From assembly GCF_021556435.1 (NCBI RefSeq), contig NZ_JAKGCU010000025.1, forward strand, positions 1 to 64,000: a stretch of 64,000 nt of DNA, in the 5' to 3' direction. Numbering within the stretch: position 1 is the first letter of the stretch; the number at the start of each line of letters is the position of its first letter. Positions 18,291-27,149 of the stretch are shown piece by piece. Source of the stretch: Gordonia tangerina. GTDB lineage: Bacteria > Actinomycetota > Actinomycetes > Mycobacteriales > Mycobacteriaceae. Both the position numbers and the translations under genes were made by a program. Under the pieces are notes generated by a model. That model made no database searches. It was not told where the DNA came from and saw only the letters and a program-made list of their open reading frames with translations.

Positions 18291-19487
18291 TCAGCGAGCC
18301 AGCGACAGTGCCTCACTCCACTTGATGCGGGTGCCGGTACGCAAGATCGACCGCTGATAGATCCGCGAGGCAAACCAGGTTGCTGCGGCGCAGGCCAGGA
18401 TCATCAGCACGAAGGTGACGATGACCTGCATGGTCGAGGTGTCGCCGGTCGCGATCCGAATCGGCATGAGCGCGGCGCTGAACGGCGGAATCCACGTGAG
18501 TACCTGAATCAACGTGGAATCCAGTGCCTGGATGCCGAAGATGCCCGAGTACATCACCGCCATCGCGAGGATGGTCAACGGCGCGGAACTGGCGTTGAGT
18601 TCCTCCTGCCGGGAGACGAGTGCGCCTGTCGCGGCGTAGAGCGTTGCAAAGAACAGGAATCCGAGCACGAACCACGCGATGACGGCGGCGAACATGCCGA
18701 TAGCCGTGCCTTGGATGGTCAGCAACCCGGTGGCCATGCCGGCGATCAACGCGGTCGCTCCCAGCAACAGAACCTGCGCCATCGCGATCGCGCCGATCCC
18801 GATGATCTTTCCCCACAAGAGGTGCAGCGGTTTGATGGTGGCCAGCAACAGTTCGACGACGCGTGAGGTCTTCTCCTCGACCACGCCCACGGCCACCATG
18901 GAACCCCCCATCATGATCGCCGTGATGAGCAGGATCGTCCCGACCAGTGCGATGACGATACGTTGTCCCTCATCCGGTCGGTCGGGGGTCGTCTGCTCCA
19001 CGGTGAGCGATGCCCGGGGCAGCGTGGCCGCGTCGACACCACGATCGGAGAGGGCTTGGTTCAATGACGCCTGGTCGACCGAGGACCGGAGGATGCCATC
19101 GAGCGTCGGACTGAGACCGCTGTCGGAGATCGCAACGAACTGTGCGTTCGGCCCGACGACCAGCGCGGCGTCGAGCCCTCCGTCGGCCACTTGATTGCGC
19201 GCGTCCTCGGCCGTCGCCACCGGTTGCACGTCGACCGGGCTGCCGGTCGCGTTCCCGAATTCCTCGATCGTGCTCGACAATGCGGGGCCACCCCCGACGA
19301 CGCCGACCTTGTCGGGTTCGGAATCGCCTGCCAATGCCGACCACACGACTGCGCCGACGATGATCACGACCATCAGTAGCCCGGTACTGATGAGGAATGA
19401 TCGGGTTTTGGCGCGGGTGACGATTTCTCGTTGGGCGACCAGCCAGATCGATTGGGCGGCTGAGGATTGCGGGACAGAGGAGTTCAT
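18291..19487 (-). CDS. ABC-2 type transporter permease (NatB-like)
   Basis: 398 residues: one N-terminal membrane segment, a 150-residue extracytoplasmic region, then five or six hydrophobic segments, the NatB/YhaP arrangement. Visible motif MVAVGVVEEKTSRVVELLLATIKPLHLLWGKI is typical of ABC-2 permeases. ATG 19487 overlaps the ATPase stop as ATGA. It should export ions or small molecules with the preceding ATPase; the substrate is unknown. It ends seven bases from the convergent photolyase gene. Confidence 0.85.
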   Translation of the reverse strand: MNSSVPQSSAAQSIWLVAQREIVTRAKTRSFLISTGLLMVVIIVGAVVWSALAGDSEPDKVGVVGGGPALSSTIEEFGNATGSPVDVQPVATAEDARNQVADGGLDAALVVGPNAQFVAISDSGLSPTLDGILRSSVDQASLNQALSDRGVDAATLPRASLTVEQTTPDRPDEGQRIVIALVGTILLITAIMMGGSMVAVGVVEEKTSRVVELLLATIKPLHLLWGKIIGIGAIAMAQVLLLGATALIAGMATGLLTIQGTAIGMFAAVIAWFVLGFLFFATLYAATGALVSRQEELNASSAPLTILAMAVMYSGIFGIQALDSTLIQVLTWIPPFSAALMPIRIATGDTSTMQVIVTFVLMILACAAATWFASRIYQRSILRTGTRIKWSEALSLAR

Positions 19488-20389
19488 GCGGAAACGGCCT
19501 CTCGGAACAGTTCGGTCAGATCGGGAGTCGAGGGCGCGAACCGGTGTACCGGTCCGGTGCGCAGGGCAGCGGCGAGGATGGACTGGTCGTCGGCGATCGT
19601 CGGGTCCACGCGCAGCGACGTGATGTTGTCTGTGTGCCGATAATCGGCGCCCAGAACGCCGGGCAGACCGTCGGCCCACCGGGTCGTGGTCGGCGGCCCG
19701 GTGATCTCCAGGGTGACGCCGTCGCGGGCACGTAGTTCGTCGACGCGTCCGAGCGCACGCATCTGGCCGCGCGCCACGATGCCGACGCGATCGCACAACC
19801 GTTGGACCAGGTCGAGCTGATGCGACGAGAAGATCACCGGGATACCCTCGGCAGCTTTCTCTTTGAGGACATCACTCATCACATCGACGGCCACTGGGTC
19901 GAGACCGGAGAAAGGCTCGTCGAGGACCAGTACGCGAGGATCGTGGACGAGTGCGGCAGCGAGTTGCACGCGTTGCTGGTTGCCCAGGCTCAGATCGCCC
20001 ACATCGTCATTGACACGCTGGTCGACCCCGAGTCGGGTGGTCCAACGGTCCACACTTTCCTGCGCGGCTCTGATGGACATACCGTGCAGGCGAGCGAGAA
20101 AGACGAGTTGTTCACCCACTTTCATCTTCGGATACAGGCCGCGCTCCTCGGGCATGTACCCGATCTGACGGCGGGTGTGCAGATCGATGGGATTCGCACC
20201 GAGGGTGACGCGGCCTGCGTCGGCTGCGAGAACACCCAGGATGATGCGCATGGTGGTGGATTTGCCGGCGCCGTTGCTGCCGACGAATCCGAACAACTCC
20301 CCGGGTGACACCTGGAAAGTCATGTCCTGCAGGGCGACCAGATCGCCGTATCGTTTGTGTAGGCCGTCGATGATCAACGGTTCGTTCAT
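19484..20389 (-). CDS. ABC transporter ATP-binding protein (NatA-like)
   Basis: 301 residues. Walker A GSNGAGKST, signature LSLGNQQRVQLAAAL, Walker B LVLDEPFSGLDP and switch His in FSSHQLDLVQRL are all present. A C-terminal extension (DELRARDGVTLEITG onward) follows, as in NatA/YhaQ-type ATPases. ATG 20389 overlaps the upstream membrane-protein stop by an ATGA junction, and its own stop overlaps the permease start, so the operon is tightly coupled. Confidence 0.88.
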   Translation of the reverse strand: MNEPLIIDGLHKRYGDLVALQDMTFQVSPGELFGFVGSNGAGKSTTMRIILGVLAADAGRVTLGANPIDLHTRRQIGYMPEERGLYPKMKVGEQLVFLARLHGMSIRAAQESVDRWTTRLGVDQRVNDDVGDLSLGNQQRVQLAAALVHDPRVLVLDEPFSGLDPVAVDVMSDVLKEKAAEGIPVIFSSHQLDLVQRLCDRVGIVARGQMRALGRVDELRARDGVTLEITGPPTTTRWADGLPGVLGADYRHTDNITSLRVDPTIADDQSILAAALRTGPVHRFAPSTPDLTELFREAVSA

Positions 20390-21051
20390 CGCGTGCTCCG
20401 TTCGGGGTCGGCGGTGTCCGGGTTGCCCGGGTCGGGGAGGGGCGCGGAGCCGGGGTGGTGCGCGGAGTCCTCGGGGTAGGCGGGGGCGACTTCGAGATCT
20501 TCGGGATCGGGGTCGGACATCCACCATGTGGTCAGCAGTGTCGGCAGCATCACCGCGCACAACACGAGCGTGATCAGCACGATCGCGGTGCCGTACACCG
20601 CGTCGCCGCTGACCTGGTCTTGGGTACTGAGGGCGACCAAGATGAAGTAGGGCACGAACATCAGCGAGTACAGCACGATGAATGCCATCGATCGTGCCGA
20701 GTTACGTTGTGCCGCTTGAATCTCGTCGAGGGCCGAGACGGGCGTGTCGGCGATCGACCCGGTGACGATACGGAGCAGGTACTGGCATACGAGCGAGCCG
20801 ACCACGGCCACCCCGAACGGCACGATGAACCACTCGGTGAAGTAGGAGAGGACGGCGGCGATGCCGGCGACGGCGAGAATCACCAACTGGCACACCACCA
20901 ATGTGCGATAGCCACGACGGTTGCGCCACCGTCGGAGGGAGCCGGCATGCCTGGTGTTGAACCGCAGATGCCGCTGGGCTCGCCAGAGATCGTAGCGACG
21001 CCAGAATTCCGGAGTCGCCTCCTCGGGAACGGCGGAGTTGGGGTCCCTCAT
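20386..21051 (-). CDS. Membrane protein of unknown function in the XRE-ABC operon
   Basis: 221 residues. A basic, aromatic N-terminal region (residues 1-48, EFWRRYDLWRAQRHLRF) precedes four hydrophobic segments, two around residues 50-95 and two around 120-170, then an acidic proline-rich tail. It resembles DUF2178-type proteins that sit between a small XRE regulator and an ABC exporter, but I do not recognise a named function. ATGA overlaps join it both to the XRE gene upstream and the ATPase downstream, so it probably belongs to the same response. Confidence 0.7.
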   Translation of the reverse strand: MRDPNSAVPEEATPEFWRRYDLWRAQRHLRFNTRHAGSLRRWRNRRGYRTLVVCQLVILAVAGIAAVLSYFTEWFIVPFGVAVVGSLVCQYLLRIVTGSIADTPVSALDEIQAAQRNSARSMAFIVLYSLMFVPYFILVALSTQDQVSGDAVYGTAIVLITLVLCAVMLPTLLTTWWMSDPDPEDLEVAPAYPEDSAHHPGSAPLPDPGNPDTADPERSTR

Positions 21052-21353
21052 CGTGCACCTCCAAGGTCTGAAGTCGGTGAATCGTGGCTGTCCGGACGCC
21101 GATACAGTTCCGCCGACATCGCACCGAATTCAGTGCGACTGAACACGGCTTCGACGGGTAGATCGAATACGGCGCAGATGCGGAAGGCCAGATCCAGGCT
21201 GGGATAGTTGTCGCCCCGTTCGAGTGCGCCCACCGACTGCACATTCACCCCGACCATCTCGGCGAGTTGGGCGCGGGTGAGCTTGCGCTCGGCGCGTAAC
21301 ACGCCGATCCGGTTGTAAATGGGGAGCTTGTCACCCCGCCGCACTGGACTCAC
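21048..21353 (-). CDS. XRE family transcriptional regulator
   Basis: 101 residues, mostly one Cro/CI helix-turn-helix: YNRIGVLRAERKLTRAQLAEMVGVNVQSVGALERGDNYPSLDLAFRI, followed by VFDLPVEAVFSRTEF, the compact form found in front of ABC exporter operons. GTG 21353 is chosen over ATG 21389 because a promoter with -35 TTGACA lies across the upstream ATG and its -10 is seven bases before the GTG. The palindrome between -35 and -10 is a likely autoregulatory operator. Confidence 0.85.
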   Translation of the reverse strand: MSPVRRGDKLPIYNRIGVLRAERKLTRAQLAEMVGVNVQSVGALERGDNYPSLDLAFRICAVFDLPVEAVFSRTEFGAMSAELYRRPDSHDSPTSDLGGAR

Positions 21354-21362
21354 CTGATCAAG

Positions 21363-21387
21363 TGTTGTGAAAACACAACAACATGTC
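21363..21387 (-). promoter_or_regulatory. Promoter and palindromic operator of the XRE-ABC operon
   Basis: On the minus strand TTGACA, a 17-bp spacer and AACACT end seven bases before GTG 21353. Within the spacer lies TGTTGTG-AAAA-CACAACA (21363-21380), with perfect 7-bp arms. An operator between -35 and -10 directly before a regulator gene points to autorepression. Confidence 0.6.
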
Positions 21388-21409
21388 AAGGGGATACATC
21401 GAAATGCTG

Positions 21410-22516
21410 TTAATCGAGGAATTCTGCGACATTGCGTGCAGCTTCGCGGCCGGCTCTGTTCGCCCCGATGGTCGACGCGGACGGCCCGTACCCCAGTAAC
21501 TGCACCCGCGGATCATCGGCGACGGTAGTCGCGAGCCGGCCCGTCATGGTGATTCCACCGCCGGACGAGCGCAGGCGCAGTGGTGCCAGATGATCCAGTG
21601 AGCTGCGAAAACCGGTGTTCCAGAAGATGACGTCGACGTCGAGATGATCACTCCCGGCCGGGCCGGTACCGCAGTCCCAGCACACGCCGGTCTCGGTGAT
21701 CCGGGTGAACATCCGGTGCCACGTCAGGATGCCGTCATCGCGGGCGGCGGCGATCGACGGGGTCAGTGCCAACCCGGTGACCGACACCACCGACGTGGGC
21801 GGCAGGCCGGCGCGTACTCGCTCCTCGACCCGGGCCACCGCCTGTCTGCCCTTGTCGGGGTCGAACGGTGTGGCGTCGAAGACGGGTTCGGTGCGCGAAC
21901 ACCAGTACGTCTCGACGCCGACAGCATGCCGTGCGATCTCGATCAGCAACTGCACCGCAGAGATTCCGGCGCCCACCACCAGGACCCGTTGGCCGGCGAA
22001 CTCGTCGGGGCCCACATAGTCATGGGTGTGCAGTTGCCGGCCGCGGAAGTCTGCGATACCGGGGACATACGGGACGAAAGGCCGCTCCCAGGTGCCGGTG
22101 GCGTTGATGATGGCGCGTGCGCCGATGACGGCTCCGTCGCCGAGTGTGACGGCGAATTCGCCGTCGGTGTAGTTGTCGTCAGCGTGGTCGACCATCTCGA
22201 CGCTGACCGGACGCCGAATGGCGAGTCCGAACTTCTCTTCGTACCTGCCGAAGTATTCGGGCACGGCGGTGGCGGCGGGGAAGGCCTCGCAGTCTCGGCC
22301 CAGGGCTTCGACCAACCCGAGTCCGGGGAGATCGTGCACGCCGTTGGCGGTCGCGAGGGTCAGGGTGGGCCAACGGAACTGCCAGGCGCCACCGGGGCCG
22401 GGCGCGTGGTCTAGCAACAGGTAGCGGTTGCCGAGACCGAATCGCTGCAGGAAGTAGGCCGCCGACAACCCCGCCTGTCCGCCGCCGATCACCACCACAT
22501 CGGTTCGGTCAGCCAT
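21410..22516 (-). CDS. FAD-dependent monooxygenase / NAD(P)-binding oxidoreductase
   Basis: 368 residues. N-terminal FAD Rossmann motif VVVIGGGQAGLSAAYFL, a YLLLDHAPGPGGAW segment, and a second dinucleotide motif VLVVGAGISAVQLLIEIA for NADPH at about residue 165, the two-domain layout of flavin-containing monooxygenases (CzcO-like). C-terminal VDVIFWNTGFRSSLDHL is the ATG-type motif region. ATG 22516 is taken; the upstream open frame is antisense to the next gene. The oxygenated substrate is unknown. It is divergent from an enoyl-CoA hydratase-like gene. Confidence 0.85.
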   Translation of the reverse strand: MADRTDVVVIGGGQAGLSAAYFLQRFGLGNRYLLLDHAPGPGGAWQFRWPTLTLATANGVHDLPGLGLVEALGRDCEAFPAATAVPEYFGRYEEKFGLAIRRPVSVEMVDHADDNYTDGEFAVTLGDGAVIGARAIINATGTWERPFVPYVPGIADFRGRQLHTHDYVGPDEFAGQRVLVVGAGISAVQLLIEIARHAVGVETYWCSRTEPVFDATPFDPDKGRQAVARVEERVRAGLPPTSVVSVTGLALTPSIAAARDDGILTWHRMFTRITETGVCWDCGTGPAGSDHLDVDVIFWNTGFRSSLDHLAPLRLRSSGGGITMTGRLATTVADDPRVQLLGYGPSASTIGANRAGREAARNVAEFLD

Positions 22517-22596
22517 GTCCACGGTTCTCAGTCTGGCATCGTGCTCGGGTGTGGTGCCCGCCGCCGTGGGCACAGACGCCGAACCCGGGGGATGGG

Positions 22597-22602
22597 TAGG
22601 CT
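22597..22602 (+). promoter_or_regulatory. -10 element for a leaderless start
   Basis: TAGGCT stands seven bases before ATG 22610 and no Shine-Dalgarno is visible. The same hexamer and spacing occur before the MFS gene at 8982. Confidence 0.5.
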
Positions 22603-22609
22603 TCGGCTC

Positions 22610-23341
22610 ATGATCCACTCGTCTGCCACTGGGACCGTTGTGACCATCGAGCTGGACCGGGTCGACAAGCGCAACGCTCTCGACGAGCAGATGCTTGCCG
22701 GATTGTCGGACGCCTTCACCTCCGCGGTCGATGCGGGCGCGCGGGCCATCGTGGTGACCGGGCGCGGATCGGTGTTCTGCGCGGGCGCTGATCTGTCCGG
22801 GCCCGTCTACGACCCGGGGTTTCTGGACCGACTGGTGGGCACGCTGCAGCAGATCGAGGCCACCCCGATTCCCGTGATCGCCGCGTTGAACGGTTCGGCG
22901 CTGGGGGCGGGTCTGCAGCTGGCCATGGCGGCCGATCTGCGCGTGATGGCGCCCGATGCGATAGCGGGTATCCCGGCCGCGAAGATCGGAGTCGCAGTAG
23001 ACGAGTGGACCATCCGGCGCCTGGTGTCGCTGGTCGGCGCCGGTCAGGCGCGTGGCATGCTCATCGGGTGTGATCCCTTGTCGGCCGATCGGGCGCATGC
23101 GCTGGGGTTTGCGAATCGCATCGGGGATCTGACCGACGCGCAGCATTGGGCGTCCATGATCGCCGATCTCGCGCCGCTGACCCTGCGGCACTACAAGATG
23201 GTCCTCAATGAGGACGGTGCGCGCACCGAGCCCGCCGCCGATCGGCTCGCGGCGATGATGCAGGCTTGGGAGAGCGATGATCTCGCGGAGGGGCGGGCGG
23301 CACGCGCCGAGAAGCGCGCGCCGAGATTCTCCGGACGCTAG
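22610..23341 (+). CDS. Enoyl-CoA hydratase/isomerase family protein
   Basis: 243 residues, crotonase fold. DKRNALDEQM and FCAGADLSG (oxyanion hole), then IAALNGSALGAGLQLAMAADLRVM are typical. The usual catalytic glutamate positions are not evident: where many hydratases have E-x-x-x-G in the third block this one reads AKIGVAVDEWTIRRLV, so it may be a hydratase, an isomerase or another crotonase. It acts on acyl-CoA in the cytosol. A longer open frame starts at 22541, but ATG 22610 follows a TAGGCT element and gives the family N-terminus. Confidence 0.85.
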   Translation: MIHSSATGTVVTIELDRVDKRNALDEQMLAGLSDAFTSAVDAGARAIVVTGRGSVFCAGADLSGPVYDPGFLDRLVGTLQQIEATPIPVIAALNGSALGAGLQLAMAADLRVMAPDAIAGIPAAKIGVAVDEWTIRRLVSLVGAGQARGMLIGCDPLSADRAHALGFANRIGDLTDAQHWASMIADLAPLTLRHYKMVLNEDGARTEPAADRLAAMMQAWESDDLAEGRAARAEKRAPRFSGR

Positions 23342-23348
23342 TGTCCGA

Positions 23349-24938
23349 CTAGTCCTGATCACGGTCGTCGGCGGCTTCGGCTTCCTCTCGTCGTTGTCGG
23401 TTGCGTTTGCGTTCTTGCTGTCGGCGGGTGTGTTTGGCTGCCACCCGAGGTGTGGAGCGAGTGGGTGGTGTCGGCGGCGGTGGCGGTGTGTCGGTGCTCT
23501 TGTCGGCCGCCGGTGGTGGCGGTTTGAATCGGATACGTCCTAGTCCGGGGAACAGTTTCTCCATGCTTTCGGTATCCCCGCCGATGACGAGGCCTTCGGG
23601 AGTGATGAACTCGGTGCGTAACCGGCCGTGGCGGTCGCGGTACTGGTCGTCGAGCCACGACCCGAACGTCTTACGGATGTGGGAGAAGCGGTCTTTGACG
23701 TTTAGATTGTCCGGTTCGGTCTGACCACCCCTGGCCGGATCGGCATGGTTGTATTCGGCGACGTGATCGATATCGGAGCGCCACGCGGGGGTGTCGTTAC
23801 CAGGGATAACGCTGTAGGCATCCCGAATCCGGATGAACGTCTCCAACGCCGAGGACAGCCGATACGGATCCGACGGCAGGTGCGCATCCAGCGTGAACCC
23901 GCCATCCGGGTCGGGTTCGGTGCCCTCGGGCACCAATGGCTTGATGACCGCGTCCTTACGCGCCGCCAACTCCCGCACATGCGCGTCGTCGATGACGCCG
24001 TAGCCGTCGATGAATCCGGCATGCTCAGCACCATCCAGGGTGGCCTCGTCACACACGACGTGGATGACGATCTTCGCATCCGCCGGTGGCGCCGTGGTCG
24101 CCTCGGGAATCACGGCGGTGCAGGTGTCGACACCACATAGGCATTCGAACGGTGTGCCCGACAATAGGGCGAACATCGCATCTGAGGCCCGTTGCTGGCG
24201 GGTTCGTTCGTCGTTGTCGCACACTGCGTCGGCGAGTGCACGGACCGCCTCGGCGGCGATGCGTACGTTTTCGGCGGCCATCGTCGCCGAGATCTCGCCC
24301 ATCCCGTCACCGGTGTTCGTGGAGTGCACACCACGCTTGTCGAGGGCCTGGCGGCGGCGTTCACGTACCGCATCGGGGTGATGCCGGAAGATGATCCGAT
24401 CGCACATGTCGCGCAGCCGGTGCGCCGACCAGGCGGTGGTGTGGGCGTCGAGGTCGGCGGCGATCTCGGCATCGACCGCAGCCGCATAGGGTTGCCCATC
24501 GACCAGTTCGGTGCGGGAGATGATCTTGACGATCAACTCGGCGGTGATCCGACCATCGCGCAACCGCTGCGCCACTTGTGGCAGGCGATCCCGGAGCGCG
24601 ACGGCCTGATGCAGGAACTTTTCGGCCGCACCCTGACTGATGGCTTGGCTCACCGCGATCCGGGCGGCGCAGTCGGCGAACCCGTCATGCAGCAACAGGG
24701 CGTGATCATCGGCTTCTGATCCGACCAGGCGGGTGTGGAGTTCAGCGGCGATCTGATAGCGATGCCACGCCAGGAATGCCTCACCGCGTGCATCGGCGAC
24801 CAGCGCGCCGAGCAGATCATTCGTCTCCCGCGACCCGACCTGTTCGGCCGGTAACCCGCTGGTGAACAGCGACGGTAGGTCCGGCCACGGCGACGGGTCA
24901 CTCCACCACGACGCGATCGACCAACCCGGACCCGACAC
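23349..24938 (-). CDS. DUF222/13E12 family HNH endonuclease
   Basis: 529 residues. A DUF222 region (about residues 60-320) precedes a C-terminal HNH-like module, SDIDHVAEYNHADPARGG...TEPDNLN. Where most family members show a zinc-ligand C-x-x-HH stretch, this one reads VKDRFSHIRKTFGSW, so nuclease activity is uncertain. A proline-rich then very basic tail (QQERKRNRQRREE) ends the protein. GTG 24938 is chosen, eight bases after GGAAGG, which lies in a long hairpin. This multicopy actinobacterial family behaves like a mobile or selfish gene; that is family knowledge, not shown here. Confidence 0.82.
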   Translation of the reverse strand: MSGPGWSIASWWSDPSPWPDLPSLFTSGLPAEQVGSRETNDLLGALVADARGEAFLAWHRYQIAAELHTRLVGSEADDHALLLHDGFADCAARIAVSQAISQGAAEKFLHQAVALRDRLPQVAQRLRDGRITAELIVKIISRTELVDGQPYAAAVDAEIAADLDAHTTAWSAHRLRDMCDRIIFRHHPDAVRERRRQALDKRGVHSTNTGDGMGEISATMAAENVRIAAEAVRALADAVCDNDERTRQQRASDAMFALLSGTPFECLCGVDTCTAVIPEATTAPPADAKIVIHVVCDEATLDGAEHAGFIDGYGVIDDAHVRELAARKDAVIKPLVPEGTEPDPDGGFTLDAHLPSDPYRLSSALETFIRIRDAYSVIPGNDTPAWRSDIDHVAEYNHADPARGGQTEPDNLNVKDRFSHIRKTFGSWLDDQYRDRHGRLRTEFITPEGLVIGGDTESMEKLFPGLGRIRFKPPPPAADKSTDTPPPPPTPPTRSTPRVAAKHTRRQQERKRNRQRREEAEAADDRDQD

Positions 24939-25344
24939 GAGACACACCTTCCAGAGACAGCAACGGGGGCAGCACGAGACCACAACCCACATATCTCTGG
25001 AAGGAACAGACCGCTCAATCACCGGCCCGACCTGGCTCACATCACTTCGTCGATCTCGCTGAAACCAACCTACGACACGGCACCGACAAGAACGTTCGCA
25101 CAGGTCAGCGGTAGATCTCGTCGGTTCGACATGCGCGCGACTGGACACGTGCGCATCGCCACGAATGCGTGTCCCATGAATCCCAAAATACGCCCAAATC
25201 GGACATTAAGAGCCTCGAACTCCATGCCGCGCCGCAGTTTTCACAGACGAAACATATCGATCAAGTGACCGAAACCCTTGGTCCCTACTTTCAGCCAAGG
25301 CGTTGACCACCCCTGGTTGATGCCGGGTCCGGTGAGGGAGAGGT
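24939..25344. other. 406-bp divergent intergenic region
   Basis: It separates the HNH gene from the NCS1 permease gene. It holds the SD-masking hairpin near 24950-25000, an AT-richer stretch (25180-25270) and, at 25276-25300, an inverted repeat CCTTGG...CCAAGG with a 13-bp centre, followed by the permease ribosome site GGAGAGG. No further gene is supported. Confidence 0.55.
24947..25004 (-). promoter_or_regulatory. Hairpin that would mask the HNH gene ribosome binding site
   Basis: CCTTCCAGAGA (24947-24957) and TCTCTGGAAGG (24994-25004) are perfect 11-bp complements 36 bases apart. In the minus-strand mRNA the arm nearer the start codon contains GGAAGG, the Shine-Dalgarno of GTG 24938. Pairing would hide it, suggesting control of translation. 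Confidence 0.5.
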
Positions 25345-27057
25345 ATGTCGAGAGAATCGGAATTCACCGAGGACATCGGTGAGATCGAGAGCGCTGAACA
25401 CAGTATCGTCGCGACCGGTGCGCAGGCCGCCGCCGCACGCGAGACGCTCGAGGACTACACACTGCGATTCGCTCCACGGAGCTATCGCAAGTGGGGCCCG
25501 GGTGTTGTCGCCATCTCTGCCCTGGGTGGCATCGCCTATCTGGCCGACTTCGCGATCGGTGCCAACGTCGGCATCGCCAACGGTACCGGCAATGCACTGC
25601 TCGGGATCGCGTTCTTCGCGATCGTCATTGTGCTGACCGGCTATCCGCTGGCCTACTACGCGGCGCGCTACAACATCGATCTCGACCTCATCACGCGCGG
25701 AAGCGGTTTCGGCTATTACGGATCGGTCCTGACCAACGTCATCTTCGCGTCCTTCACGTTCATCTTCTTCGCGCTCGAGGGCTCGATCATGGCTCAAGGT
25801 CTCAAACTGGGTCTCAATATCCCACTGTGGCTTGGCTATCTGCTGTCGTCGGTGTTGATCATCCCGCTGGTGATCTACGGGATGAACACCCTCGCCAAGC
25901 TGCAGGTCTGGACGACTCCGCTGTGGCTGATCATGATGGTCTTCCCGTTCCTCTATCTGGTGATCAAGCATCCCGACGCGATCGGTGACTTCTTCGCGTT
26001 CAGCGGCGGAACCGATGGCCAAGCAGGCCATGGCGTGTCGTTTGCCGGAACGATGCTCGCCGCCGGTGTCTGTCTCTCATTGATCGCCCAGATCGCCGAG
26101 CAGATCGACTACCTGCGCTTCATGCCGCCCAAGACGCCGGATAACAATCGCAAATGGTGGACCGCTGTGCTGACGGCCGGCCCCGGATGGGTCATCTTCG
26201 GCGCCATCAAGCAGATCGTCGGGTTGTTCCTGGCCGTTTATCTGATCATGAACTTCGCCGAACAGGCGGGTGTGGCCAATGAGCCCGTCCAGCAGTTCCT
26301 CGCCGTCTACGAAGAGTTCATGCCGCACTGGCTGGCAATGACCCTCGCCGTGATCCTGGTGGTGATCAGCCAGGTCAAGATCAATGTCACGAACGCTTAC
26401 TCGGGCTCGCTGGCGTGGACCAACAGCTTCACCCGGGTCACCAAGACCTACCCGGGCCGGCTCGTCTTCCTGGTGTTCAACGTCGCCATCGCAATCGCGC
26501 TGATGGAAGCCAACATGTTCAGCTTCCTGAACGAACTGTTGAACTTCTACGCCAACTGCGCGATCGCGTGGATCGTGACGGTCGCCTCCGACATCGCGAT
26601 CAACAAGTATCTGCTGAAGATCTCGCCCAAGGAGCCAGAGTTCCGGCGCGGCATGCTCTACAACGTGAACCCGGTCGGCTTCGTGTCGGTGATCGTGGCC
26701 GGGGGCGTGTCGATCATGGTGTACTTCCACGTGTTCGGCGATGCCATCCAGCCGTACTCACCGTTGGTCGCGTTGATCCTCGCGCTGGTGCTGCCGCCTA
26801 TCATCGCCACGGCGACACAGGGCAAGTACTACCTGCGCCGCACCGACGACGGGATCGACATCCCGATGTACGACGAGCACGGTAACCCCACCGACGTTCG
26901 CCTCACATGCTGCGTGACCGGGATCGACTTCGAGCGTCCGGACATGATCGCCTCCAACGTGCCAGGGCCCAACGGCGAGAAGCAGTACATCAGTTCGCTG
27001 GCTCTGTCCTGCGACAAGACCGGCGAACATGTGCTGCCCGCTCAACCGCCGGCCTGA
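25345..27057 (+). CDS. NCS1-type purine/cytosine permease family transporter
   Basis: 570 residues, about 12 hydrophobic segments. NCS1 features include FAPRSYRKWGPGVVAISALGGIAYLADF before segment 1 and an IAEQIDYLRFMPP loop. The gene has a good ribosome site (GGAGAGGT) right before ATG 25345. Nucleobase or related heterocycle uptake is the family role; the substrate cannot be read. Unusual is an 85-residue hydrophilic C-terminal tail (from about residue 485) with a vicinal cysteine pair (LTCCVTGIDFE) and a further cysteine (LSCDKTGEH). A 15-bp terminator hairpin follows, and a TetR gene converges on it. Confidence 0.82.
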   Translation: MSRESEFTEDIGEIESAEHSIVATGAQAAAARETLEDYTLRFAPRSYRKWGPGVVAISALGGIAYLADFAIGANVGIANGTGNALLGIAFFAIVIVLTGYPLAYYAARYNIDLDLITRGSGFGYYGSVLTNVIFASFTFIFFALEGSIMAQGLKLGLNIPLWLGYLLSSVLIIPLVIYGMNTLAKLQVWTTPLWLIMMVFPFLYLVIKHPDAIGDFFAFSGGTDGQAGHGVSFAGTMLAAGVCLSLIAQIAEQIDYLRFMPPKTPDNNRKWWTAVLTAGPGWVIFGAIKQIVGLFLAVYLIMNFAEQAGVANEPVQQFLAVYEEFMPHWLAMTLAVILVVISQVKINVTNAYSGSLAWTNSFTRVTKTYPGRLVFLVFNVAIAIALMEANMFSFLNELLNFYANCAIAWIVTVASDIAINKYLLKISPKEPEFRRGMLYNVNPVGFVSVIVAGGVSIMVYFHVFGDAIQPYSPLVALILALVLPPIIATATQGKYYLRRTDDGIDIPMYDEHGNPTDVRLTCCVTGIDFERPDMIASNVPGPNGEKQYISSLALSCDKTGEHVLPAQPPA

Positions 27058-27095
27058 TGACATCGCACTGAGCGTCATCACACGTTGATTGTGGT

Positions 27096-27130
27096 CGCTG
27101 CCGGATCGTTCACCGAACGATCCGGCAGCG
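27096..27130. terminator. Bidirectional hairpin terminator
   Basis: Perfect 15-bp stem (27096-27110 with 27116-27130, core GCTGCCGGATCGTT) and a 5-base loop CACCG, between the convergent permease and TetR genes. There is no U-run on either side, as in many actinobacterial terminators. Confidence 0.75.
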
Positions 27131-27149
27131 CCTCGACATCTCCGTTCGG

